Shown here one piece after another: positions 39,756 through 45,931 of a stretch of DNA of 45,931 nucleotides. Position numbers and translations under genes: made by a program. The stretch covers positions 1 to 45,931 of the forward strand of contig PHBZ01000043.1 of NCBI GenBank assembly GCA_002840755.1. Reading direction: 5' to 3'. The notes under the pieces were generated by a model. The model saw nothing but the letters and a program-made list of their open reading frames with translations. It had not been told where the DNA came from and ran no database searches. Source of the DNA: Chloroflexi bacterium HGW-Chloroflexi-10. GTDB lineage: Bacteria; Chloroflexota; Anaerolineae; Anaerolineales; Anaerolineaceae. The stretch's first letter is position 1. Each line of letters starts with the position of its first letter.

Positions 39756-40583
39756 TTACTTGCGGTTCTTATGCATCCATTGAACAGCAAAATCGACCAG
39801 CGGCCGCTGACGCATCAGGGTAGCATCAGCCAACCCAACCTTGCCTTTTATCACGGCCTGTGGAAATTCTGCTTCGAAGGCTGCACCAATGGTAGGAAAA
39901 TCTTCATCATTAAAATTGAGTCCGGGGAATTGGAACCATTCAACACGGTCATTTACCCACATTGAACAACCGTTCGTGTTTGGTTGTTTGGTAGCGTAAT
40001 CTGCACGGTATTCTGCCAGATGCAGCGAAGTGTTATTGCCATGTCCTACACCTAACAATAGTATCCAGCCATCCAGTGTATATATTTTTTGCAGGGGGGA
40101 ACCCTCACCCATTTCTACTTCAGGGAAGTGGTCTGCAGTGATATGCGCTGCCAATGGACCCCTTGCTGCAAAAGATAGCTGTGGGTGTGCGCTACGTAAG
40201 GTTCCCGGTTGGGTACGGAAGGTCTCCACGATGCGACCCATGCCACGTGTTGGAGTCAGGTTGGGATCATACGGAGGTGTGTGCTGACGGATAATTTGGA
40301 ACCATTCTGGTGGTACCGGAGGGTTGCTCCAAGCAGCAGGGTCGGAATTGTCACCACAATGGGTGGGCATTACCAGGGTACCCTGGGCACCAAGTACCTC
40401 CTCTAATGCCAGAACTACTGCAACTGGTCCACCGCATACCCAGCCTAATTGACTCATGGCTGAGTGTGCTAACAGCACACTGCCGGGTTGAATACCCAAT
40501 GCTTTGAAATCCGCGATTAAGCTGAGTGTAGTGATCGGCGCCGGTGATTGAGCTATCAATTCGGCTTCGCGTTTAATGGCCAT
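39756..40583 (-). CDS. AAC(3)-family acetyltransferase-like protein
   Basis: The 275-residue product matches the aminoglycoside 3-N-acetyltransferase fold: LIADFKALGIQPGSVLLAHS near the N-terminus, LGWVCGGPVAVVLALEEVLG, GTLVMPTHCGDNSDPAAW, PTRGMGRIVETFRTQPGTLRSAHPQLSF in the middle, and LLLGVGHGNNTSLHLAEYR. Chromosomal members are often not resistance enzymes but acetylate other amino compounds, including antibiotic-like peptides; the substrate is unknown here. The location between two M42 peptidase genes suggests an amino-group substrate in peptide metabolism. It begins three bases after the upstream M42 stop, so it is translationally coupled. Confidence 0.87.
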   Translation of the reverse strand: MAIKREAELIAQSPAPITTLSLIADFKALGIQPGSVLLAHSAMSQLGWVCGGPVAVVLALEEVLGAQGTLVMPTHCGDNSDPAAWSNPPVPPEWFQIIRQHTPPYDPNLTPTRGMGRIVETFRTQPGTLRSAHPQLSFAARGPLAAHITADHFPEVEMGEGSPLQKIYTLDGWILLLGVGHGNNTSLHLAEYRADYATKQPNTNGCSMWVNDRVEWFQFPGLNFNDEDFPTIGAAFEAEFPQAVIKGKVGLADATLMRQRPLVDFAVQWMHKNRK

Positions 40584-40586
40584 ACC

Positions 40587-41678
40587 CTAGCGCTCCACTT
40601 CGAATACTTCACTGGTCAGGTGCTGCATGGTGGCATGCACCAGGGCGACCGTGTTTTTCCAATCCACCAGGCGGGCAATCATCACCGCCGTGTGGGCGTA
40701 GCGTCCAGGAACAGAGATTGATACTGTGGGAACTCCGGCACGTTGTTTGTGTATAGAACCGGCATCGGTGCCACCTTTGCCTGGCTGTCTGAATTGATAG
40801 GGAATCTCCAATTCCTCACCAGTTTTGATCAACAGATTGATCAGGCGCGGATCGGAGAGGGTGCCGGCATCCAGGCGGTAAATAGCTGGGCCACCATCCA
40901 AGCGCACATTATAGCGCGCATTTTCAATTTCATCGTCCCACACCGGCAGATCGTTGGCCGGGGTTGAATCAATTACAAAGGCCGCATCAGGATTCATACT
41001 GTAACCTGCCACGCGTGCGCCGCGTAACCCCAACTCTTCCTGTACGGTGAAGGCTGCCAGTAATTCTACATTTTCTGGTGGATGTTTGACATATTCGATC
41101 AAAGTTGCCACTCCCAGACGATCGTCCAGAGCTTTTCCCAGCAGGCTGGGACCCTGTTGTTGGAAGCGGGTGGCAAAGGTGGCGCGGTCACCTACTTTAA
41201 CCTTTTTAGAGCCGCCAGGACCGACATCCATGCGCAAGCTCTCTAATGGAATAGGGTTCTTACGTTCGTCCGCCGTTGTGTGATGGATTGGTTTTGCGCC
41301 GATGACACCGGGTATCTGATCTTTGCCAACCAATACGGTTTTTCCTACAAGTTGACGGTTATCAATTCCACCAACGATTTCAAAACGAAAAAGGCCATCA
41401 CCATCATCGTCGACTAACATGAAACCGACCTCATCCATGTGTGTGGCTACCATCACGCGCAGCGGATTTTTTACTTTCGCCTTACGGGTGATTAATATAT
41501 TACCCATTGCGTCTATTTTGAGGTCATCCGCAATCTCTTTCAGTTCGTCTAAAACAATAGCACGTACGTTGCCTTCATCTCCGGAGACGGCAACCGTATT
41601 GGAAAGTTTTTCCAACAGAGCTATTTGTGTTTCGCCAATTTGCGGGATCCGAGCGAGAATCTCATTTTTCTTCATCAT
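40587..41678 (-). CDS. M42-family metallopeptidase (second in operon)
   Basis: The 363-residue product carries the M42 active-site set: ATHMDEVGFM (His, Asp), KALDDRLGVATL (bridging Asp), TVQEELGLRGA (catalytic Glu, metal Glu), VIDSTPAND (Asp) and GRYAHTAV (His). An acidic PA-like inserted domain with GKTVLVGKDQIPGVIG is present, as in TET peptidases. The C-terminal extension is slightly longer than in the neighbours. The start overlaps the end of the upstream M42 gene by 17 bases. Mixed shells with the neighbouring paralogs are possible because hetero-oligomeric TETs are known in archaea; this is inference. Confidence 0.93.
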   Translation of the reverse strand: MMKKNEILARIPQIGETQIALLEKLSNTVAVSGDEGNVRAIVLDELKEIADDLKIDAMGNILITRKAKVKNPLRVMVATHMDEVGFMLVDDDGDGLFRFEIVGGIDNRQLVGKTVLVGKDQIPGVIGAKPIHHTTADERKNPIPLESLRMDVGPGGSKKVKVGDRATFATRFQQQGPSLLGKALDDRLGVATLIEYVKHPPENVELLAAFTVQEELGLRGARVAGYSMNPDAAFVIDSTPANDLPVWDDEIENARYNVRLDGGPAIYRLDAGTLSDPRLINLLIKTGEELEIPYQFRQPGKGGTDAGSIHKQRAGVPTVSISVPGRYAHTAVMIARLVDWKNTVALVHATMQHLTSEVFEVER

Positions 41679-42738
41679 TCACCTCATCCCAGCTGATCTT
41701 TTCCATAAAATCCACCTCCAGGCGGGCTATGGTTTCGGCCAGAATACGACCGGTACGTTCCATATCTTTCAGTGAGATGAGCTCGACCGGGGTGTGCATA
41801 TAGCGCAGAGGAATGCCAACCACCATAGTGGGAAAGCCTTCGGCGACCACTTGCATAGCATACGCATCGGTACCGGAATGGCCTGGCATATATTCCTTCT
41901 GATGTGGAATATCCAGTTTTTCTGCCATTTCACTGAAGCGTTTGTAGATATAGGGATGAACATTTGGACCCCAGCCGAGGGTTGGACCTTTTGCCAGATG
42001 CACAGTGCGCCAATCATTAGCATTGGGACCCTTCGCAAAGGTCACATCAATGGCTACAGCAATTTGGGGACGTAAATCAAAGGGAGAGGTAAATCCCCCG
42101 CCCAGCGTTTCTTCTTCCTGGACAGTTGCTACCGCCCATACATCCCAGGCATGCTGAATATGCTGCAATTCCTCCAAACAACTGGTGATGGCGGCGACAG
42201 AAACGCGGTTATCCAGACTGTGCCCTGCCAGTGTATTACCGGCTAATTCAAGTGGTTTCTGGGCAAATGAGATCAGGTCGCCCACGCGCACGAATTCTTC
42301 CACATCATTGGCATAAAGACCGGTATCAACAAACAGGTATTCCATTGCAACGGATTTGCCGTGCTGGGAGGCAGGCAACAAATAGTCCGGAGGCTGAATC
42401 ACTACACCGGGCAGATCTTTACGTCCGTGTACGGTTACCTCCTGACCAGGTAATATTCTTGGGTCGACACCGCCTACATTGGTAAAGCGGAGCAACCCTT
42501 CCTGAATACCGGTGACCATCAGGCCTATGGCGTCCATATGGGCGGCCAAGAGGATACTAGGCCGCGGTTTGTGGGCATTACCCCGGCGTAGAGCGTGTAA
42601 ACTCCCCAGGCGGCTGACGCTGATTTCATCCACCAGCGGCTGCCAAGCCTCGCGAATCACGTCCCGTACCGGCGTCTCATGTCCAGAAAGACCGGATAAT
42701 GAGATCAACGATTTGAGATGTTCTTTTAATTCTGTCAT
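41662..42738 (-). CDS. M42-family metallopeptidase (first in operon), divergent active site
   Basis: The 358-residue product has the M42 layout but with changes around the site: AAHMDAIGLM (the usual Glu after Asp is Ala), HSLDNRVSVAAI (Asp then Asn in place of Asp-Asp), TVQEEETLGGGFTS (no GLRGA), AIDVTFAKG and LRYMHTPVE. Metal-binding His, Asp, Asp and His appear retained, so the protein may be active with altered specificity. The length is normal. It lies 21 bases after the Pro/Thr-rich membrane protein gene and overlaps the next peptidase gene by 17 bases. Confidence 0.9.
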   Translation of the reverse strand: MTELKEHLKSLISLSGLSGHETPVRDVIREAWQPLVDEISVSRLGSLHALRRGNAHKPRPSILLAAHMDAIGLMVTGIQEGLLRFTNVGGVDPRILPGQEVTVHGRKDLPGVVIQPPDYLLPASQHGKSVAMEYLFVDTGLYANDVEEFVRVGDLISFAQKPLELAGNTLAGHSLDNRVSVAAITSCLEELQHIQHAWDVWAVATVQEEETLGGGFTSPFDLRPQIAVAIDVTFAKGPNANDWRTVHLAKGPTLGWGPNVHPYIYKRFSEMAEKLDIPHQKEYMPGHSGTDAYAMQVVAEGFPTMVVGIPLRYMHTPVELISLKDMERTGRILAETIARLEVDFMEKISWDEVNDEEK

Positions 42739-42759
42739 ACACCTTTCCCGTTTCTAAAA

Positions 42760-43209
42760 TTAGGGTGTCACCGAAGGGGTCGGTGAGGGAGGAAGCAAAG
42801 TTTCTGTGGGCGCCGCCGCAGTCGTTGCAACCGGAGTTTCAGTAGCGGTTGCGATTTGGGTTGCTGTGGCGGTAGATAATTCCAAGGTAGGCGTAACTGT
42901 TTCGGTTACAGTAGGTGTGCGTGTGGGTGGAACAAAGGGAGTATAGGTTACCGTTGGTGTCCAGGTTTCGGTTGCCGTAGCAGTAGGCGATGCCGTTGGG
43001 AAAACAATGGCAGAGGGCAGTGGGAGCGGCGGTGCACTTGTGAAGGTTAGTGTCGGTGGCAGGGTGGGTGAGGGTGTTGGCGTGGGTTGGTTGACTTGCT
43101 GGCCGATTTGCAAGACTACCAGTCCAATGCAATAACAGGCCACCGAAGCAATAATTACGGTAATTAAAATAGAGCGAGTGCGTCCTCGTCGTTCAGCTTT
43201 TAAGGTCAT
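42760..43209 (-). CDS. Membrane-anchored Pro/Thr-rich protein
   Basis: No named family was recognised. The 149-residue protein has a basic N-terminus (MTLKAERRGRTRS), one transmembrane helix (about 14-35, ILITVIIASVACYCIGLVV) and then a low-complexity extracellular tail almost entirely of Pro, Thr, Ser, Ala and Val with PTPTPSPT-type repeats. Such tails look like wall-spanning or O-glycosylated linkers. AAGGAA lies seven bases before the ATG. As first gene of the operon it may provide surface attachment for the secreted components downstream, but no binding domain is present. The repeats make its true conservation hard to judge. Confidence 0.6.
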   Translation of the reverse strand: MTLKAERRGRTRSILITVIIASVACYCIGLVVLQIGQQVNQPTPTPSPTLPPTLTFTSAPPLPLPSAIVFPTASPTATATETWTPTVTYTPFVPPTRTPTVTETVTPTLELSTATATQIATATETPVATTAAAPTETLLPPSPTPSVTP

Positions 43210-43359
43210 TCTGTTTTCCTTAAATAAAAATCAATTTTGATGCATTCAGGAATTCTTTTTTATTAACAAAAATGGATAATCTGGCTGCATACAGGTTGAT
43301 TCTAACCCAGAATTGGGGAAAGATGATAAGAAAGCAGGGAAGATGTAATTGGCAGGAAT

Positions 43360-43923
43360 TTATGAGGCATGATTATTAGCAATAAAGTCGGTATTTCCTG
43401 GTTCAGAACTATCATCGCCAATAACGGCCCAGCGTGTGGCAGTATTAAGAAAATCATTTTCGGTCCAGGCGAGAATAGTTTTAGGCAGCAGGACATAGAT
43501 TGCAGTACCCGGATCAAATTCTGGTGGTGGGTTATAGCCAGGGTATTTTGCGCTGTAAGCAGCGGCAATTTGGGCCAGAATTTTTTTGTCGGTTACCAGT
43601 TCCAGTTTTCCTTCAACGATGACTGTTTCATCCCCACTTTCCAGGTGCAATGCCACATTCGGATTGTGTCTGAAATTATTGGTTTTTCTAGAGCTGTCAC
43701 TGGTGCCGAAATAAACCATTTCATCCATGTAGACACCCCATACCGGTGCAACATGTGGATTTCCGTTTTTGCGTGTACTGGCAATCCAATAATTACGAGA
43801 TTTGTGCAAGCGTTGGCTGACCCAATCCCACTCCAAAAGACCTTTCTCTTGGTTGGGATCAATGCCGTAACTGATCGAAAAGCCAGGGCGGCTGCGTATG
43901 GTTTTTGCCGGATCAAATTGCAT
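43360..43923 (-). CDS. Pyridoxamine-5'-phosphate-oxidase-like flavin/F420 protein
   Basis: The 187-residue product has the PNPOx split-barrel fold, with STRKNGNPHVAPVWGVYMDE and VYFGTSDSSRKTNNFRHNPN then VALHLESGDETVIVEG, a pattern seen in FMN- or F420-dependent members. The R-K-x-x-N-x-R-x-N-P element usually contacts the cofactor phosphate. The N-terminal region (1-40) has no family signature. The substrate is not known, and true PdxH activity is unlikely. GGAGGT precedes the ATG at five bases. It is separated from neighbours by gene-free DNA on both sides and seems monocistronic. Confidence 0.85.
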   Translation of the reverse strand: MQFDPAKTIRSRPGFSISYGIDPNQEKGLLEWDWVSQRLHKSRNYWIASTRKNGNPHVAPVWGVYMDEMVYFGTSDSSRKTNNFRHNPNVALHLESGDETVIVEGKLELVTDKKILAQIAAAYSAKYPGYNPPPEFDPGTAIYVLLPKTILAWTENDFLNTATRWAVIGDDSSEPGNTDFIANNHAS

Positions 43924-44365
43924 AGGACCTCCAGAAAAGAATCAGTACCTAAAATTTTCCTCGCGATAGATATTATTGATAAAGAAAGGGTTTACGTAAT
44001 AGGAGCGTCGCGAGTCGCACTAAGACATAAAGAAACCTTATTAAAGTTTACCAGAACATAAACAACTATAAATCAGTGTGTATAGAATTGGCACACCGGT
44101 TCTTTGTTGAGGAACCGCTATACCTTACGCGGAATGCAAATCGAGTAGATAAACGAGATATCTATGCCTTTTTAAGTGGGCATGTTGCTTTATGAATGAG
44201 TGGCATAAAAATTTATAAAACACTTTTTAATCAGCGCAACCGTTATTTTTGATAATTGCCCGGTGAAGAATGTGATTTTCATAGGTGTTTAATGTGGAAA
44301 ATTTAGAAAACGGGATAGCAATTTTATTAAAAGTATTGATAATTGTATTTCGGCTGTCGTGTTTT
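43924..44365. other. Gene-free AT-rich intergenic region
   Basis: About 440 bases are without a supported gene. A distant inverted repeat (CTCGCGA near 43959 and TCGCGAG near 44010) and a short hairpin (GGTTC...GAACC near 44098-44117) are visible. The right end is the 3' side of the methyltransferase gene. Confidence 0.4.
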
Positions 44366-45109
44366 CTATTTTCGCCCAACCAGCAGGGTTAACGGCATGA
44401 TGACCGGGCGGGGTAGATTGGGGTAACCCCAACAATCCTCCAGTTTGCGAGCAGCTTGCTCAAAAAAGGTCTTGCCTTGCTGTTCAATACATTCACGGGT
44501 GGCTGACCAAGTATGGATATATTCCAGATAAGCGTAGAGGTTCCATTTGTTTGTGATTTGAAATGCGGGTGTCTCTATGCGTTTGAATGGAAATTCTATA
44601 TCCCGGTAGCCATTCCATAACAGCTGCACACGCGGTGACCAGTAAGGCGCGATCACATCCAGAATTAATTCTTTGACCATTGCATCGATTTGTGGGGTGA
44701 TGCTGGAAAAATCATATCCCCAGGCGGCAAAGAGACCACCGGGCTTCAAGACGCGGTTCACCTCTGTCCAGAATCTGGCATGGTTGAACCAATGGAGTGC
44801 CTGGGCAACCGTAATAGCATCAAATGCAGCATCGGCAAAGTGAGTTTCTTCGGCTGGCTGAACGGAGTAATGGATATTGGGACCCTGGAAAGCGTTGAGG
44901 ATCTGTTGTTCACTCAGGTCGGTTGCATACACCTGTTTGAAGTGTTTCGAAAGGCTTATTGCAGCCTGACCGTTGCCAGTACCACAATCCCAGACTTGTT
45001 CGCGTTCGGTGCATTGTGACACCAGATAAGTATATAGTGCGTCAGGATACTGTGGCCGTGAAGCAGCGTACCGGTCTGATTTTTTTGAAAAGAAATCAAA
45101 TAGGGACAT
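44366..45109 (-). CDS. Class I SAM-dependent methyltransferase
   Basis: The 247-residue protein has the Rossmann-type methyltransferase core: motif I VWDCGTGNGQAAISL (near 40-54), the acidic residue after beta-2 in YATDLSEQQI, the motif near 92 FDAITVAQALHWF, and RVLKPGGLFAAWGYDF. It resembles the Methyltransf_11 group of small-molecule methylases. An N-terminal YAASRPQYPDALY is typical of this group. The target is unknown. It is four bases downstream of the TPR-like gene stop, so the two are co-transcribed. Confidence 0.9.
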   Translation of the reverse strand: MSLFDFFSKKSDRYAASRPQYPDALYTYLVSQCTEREQVWDCGTGNGQAAISLSKHFKQVYATDLSEQQILNAFQGPNIHYSVQPAEETHFADAAFDAITVAQALHWFNHARFWTEVNRVLKPGGLFAAWGYDFSSITPQIDAMVKELILDVIAPYWSPRVQLLWNGYRDIEFPFKRIETPAFQITNKWNLYAYLEYIHTWSATRECIEQQGKTFFEQAARKLEDCWGYPNLPRPVIMPLTLLVGRK

Positions 45110-45112
45110 GGT

Positions 45113-45475
45113 TTATTCCATCTTGTGTTCAACACCCAATGAGCTGGAAAGAGTATAAAAGTGTTGAGCCTCCTGTGTTTGTCCCAATTGTTCGTGGGAC
45201 TTCCCCAGGCTCAGGTAGAGGGAGGGCAAGAAATCGCGCACAATTTCAACTGGCACGGACCTGGCGTGTTCCAGAGCGATCCGGTTCCAGTGTAGAGCGG
45301 TTTGTGGTTCTTTTTCCAGGTGCGCCAGGTAGTGTGCAGCAATACAGAGCTCATAGTTGTCCCGTGCACTATCCCAGGCTTGCTGGTAGAGATTGCGGGC
45401 GTCCGTTAACCGTCCGGCATATTCCAACTGAGTGCCCTGGATGCAAAGCCGGATGATGGGATTATTCAGATTCAT
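45113..45475 (-). CDS. Small TPR-like helical-repeat protein
   Basis: The 120-residue protein consists of paired amphipathic helices with TPR-like spacing, such as QLEYAGRLTDARNLYQQAWD, YLAHLEKEPQTALHWNRIAL and LGKSHEQLGQTQEAQHFYTL, about three repeats. TPR proteins act as protein-binding scaffolds; the partner may be the adjacent methyltransferase. No signal or membrane segment is seen. TAAAAT ends six bases before the ATG and there is no ribosome site, which suggests a leaderless mRNA. Confidence 0.75.
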   Translation of the reverse strand: MNLNNPIIRLCIQGTQLEYAGRLTDARNLYQQAWDSARDNYELCIAAHYLAHLEKEPQTALHWNRIALEHARSVPVEIVRDFLPSLYLSLGKSHEQLGQTQEAQHFYTLSSSLGVEHKME

Positions 45476-45481
45476 AAGGCA

Positions 45482-45487
45482 ATTTTA
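45482..45487 (-). promoter_or_regulatory. -10 element giving a leaderless TPR-like mRNA
   Basis: On the minus strand TAAAAT (45487-45482) ends six bases before the ATG at 45475. The best -35 (CCAACA at 18 bases) is weak, with three of six matches. Confidence 0.45.
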
Positions 45488-45628
45488 CCGGTATTTAAAT
45501 TTTTTTGTTGGTTTTTAGGCCAAAAACTGATAAATCCATGAAATAAATAAATAAATGACATTTGGATGCTTAAGTTGAATAAATAGTGAATTCCTTGTTG
45601 GCTTTCTGCAAGGGTTGCTATTTTTTAC

Positions 45629-45644
45629 TTAACATTTTTGTTAA
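45629..45644. promoter_or_regulatory. Perfect palindrome, possible operator
   Basis: TTAACA (45629-45634) and TGTTAA (45639-45644) flank TTTT, a 16-base perfect inverted repeat upstream of the terminal secreted-protein gene. It could be a repressor site. TGTTAA units also occur near 31360-31380. Confidence 0.35.
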
Positions 45645-45667
45645 TGGGCAATTTTTGGAGGTTGATT

Positions 45668-45760
45668 ATGTTTAATATGGGTGCGCTTGTTCAAAAATGT
45701 TTCAACTTAAAAAGGAGTAGCGTATGTTTCAAAAACAAAAAACCTTCAGAGCATTATTGA
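45668..45760 (+). CDS. Thirty-codon upstream ORF overlapping a secreted-protein gene
   Basis: The frame beginning MFNMGALVQKCFNLKRSS has GGAGG eight bases before its ATG and overlaps the first 37 bases of the next gene in a different frame. The ribosome site of that gene (AAGGAG, about 45711-45716) lies within it, so it could be a regulatory leader. It may also be chance. Confidence 0.25.
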   Translation: MFNMGALVQKCFNLKRSSVCFKNKKPSEHY

Positions 45761-45931
45761 TCGGTGTTCTGTTATTCGGTATATTCACACAGGTGGTTCA
45801 AGCAGATAGTTTGAACCAGCCTGCCGGAAGTGTTCAACAGCAATTCGCGCAGGGTCTAGTGATCGACCACACGTCGGTGGCACTGTACGACCAGATTCCG
45901 GCGGAGTATTTGCGAGCCGCGGAACGCCTGC
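45724..45931 (+). CDS. Secreted protein, 5' end only (runs off the window)
   Basis: The first 69 codons are visible. A basic N-terminus (MFQKQKTFR), a hydrophobic stretch (ALLIGVLLFGIFTQVV) and a likely cleavage site after VQA form a signal peptide, so the product should be exported. The mature part begins with a Gln/Ser-rich spacer followed by HTSVALYDQIPAEYLRAAERL. AAGGAG lies eight bases before the ATG. The domain content cannot be judged from this fragment. Confidence 0.7.
   Translation, partial: MFQKQKTFRALLIGVLLFGIFTQVVQADSLNQPAGSVQQQFAQGLVIDHTSVALYDQIPAEYLRAAERL

Noticed and set aside
39756..40583. AAC(3)-like gene as an antibiotic-resistance determinant
   Set aside because: It lies in a peptidase operon with no mobile-element signs, and chromosomal homologs often act on other substrates.
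43369..44061. A 230-codon open frame on the plus strand across the PNPOx-like gene
   Set aside because: Most of it is antisense to a gene with clear family motifs, and it has no ribosome site; the remainder lies in AT-rich empty DNA.

Overview
The window reads as chromosomal DNA of a moderate-G+C, obligately or facultatively anaerobic bacterium. The best taxonomic guess is the Anaerolineae class of the Chloroflexota. This is inferred from a pyruvate:ferredoxin oxidoreductase, many lipoproteins and membrane proteins with Pro/Thr-rich (PTPTP-like) tails, LysM lipoproteins, a baeRF-type protein, tandem secreted serpins, and MurJ and LytR-CpsA-Psr (LCP) cell-wall genes. No rRNA, tRNA, CRISPR array, transposase or intact prophage was seen.

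Layout. Positions 1-1.2 kb hold a translation pair, rpsU (bS21, TTG start behind a very long Shine-Dalgarno and a leader terminator) and infA (IF-1). From 1.2 to 7.6 kb, on the minus strand, are a dihydroorotate-dehydrogenase-like flavoprotein with nifJ (PFOR), a NUDIX hydrolase and a LysM lipoprotein. A putative CU-rich small RNA lies at 7.85-7.95 kb. From 8.0 to 11.6 kb are two co-transcribed signalling proteins, a receiver-GAF-PAS-histidine kinase and a receiver-GAF-degenerate kinase. From 11.9 to 15.1 kb a plus-strand group encodes a CbpA/DnaJ co-chaperone, an HtrA-type protease lipoprotein and a baeRF protein, a stress/quality-control set. From 15.2 to 17.1 kb is a pair of single-pass coiled-coil membrane proteins, one carrying cytoplasmic helix-hairpin-helix motifs. 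A cold-shock gene with a long leader and murJ diverge at 17.8 kb. From 19.5 to 25.2 kb are a SagB-like oxidoreductase, an LCP protein, a Trm112-like protein, two convergent MFS transporters (one behind a 9-codon leader peptide) and a DUF2905 membrane protein.

From 25.4 to 27.5 kb lies a chlI/chlD-like metal-chelatase locus in which the AAA+ and VWA parts are separated by a stop just after a run of nine A; a -1 shift at the run fuses them into one 696-residue protein. From 27.6 to 31.0 kb are two tandem serpin lipoproteins and a phosphoribosyltransferase, then a second structured RNA candidate (31.15-31.30 kb) and a PglZ/NPP-type phosphatase-superfamily gene. From 33.4 to 34.5 kb is a gene-poor stretch of diverged direct and inverted repeats and two short ORFs. 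From 34.5 to 36.6 kb are an alpha/beta hydrolase and a secreted bactofilin-like membrane protein. From 43.2 down to 37.0 kb is a seven-gene minus-strand operon with three different M42 metallopeptidases, an AAC(3)-like acetyltransferase, a solute-binding lipoprotein and two small membrane proteins. The window ends with a PNPOx-like flavoprotein, a methyltransferase, a TPR-like protein and the start of a secreted protein that runs off the edge.

Regulatory reading. At least five genes (11631 minus, 11864 plus, 17847 plus, 25215 minus, 45475 minus) have a -10 hexamer ending 6-7 bases before the start codon and no Shine-Dalgarno, so leaderless mRNAs look common here beside well-formed SD genes. 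The most notable items are the frameshift locus, the two unannotated RNA candidates and the leaderless starts. All assignments come from reading the sequence; no database search was run.
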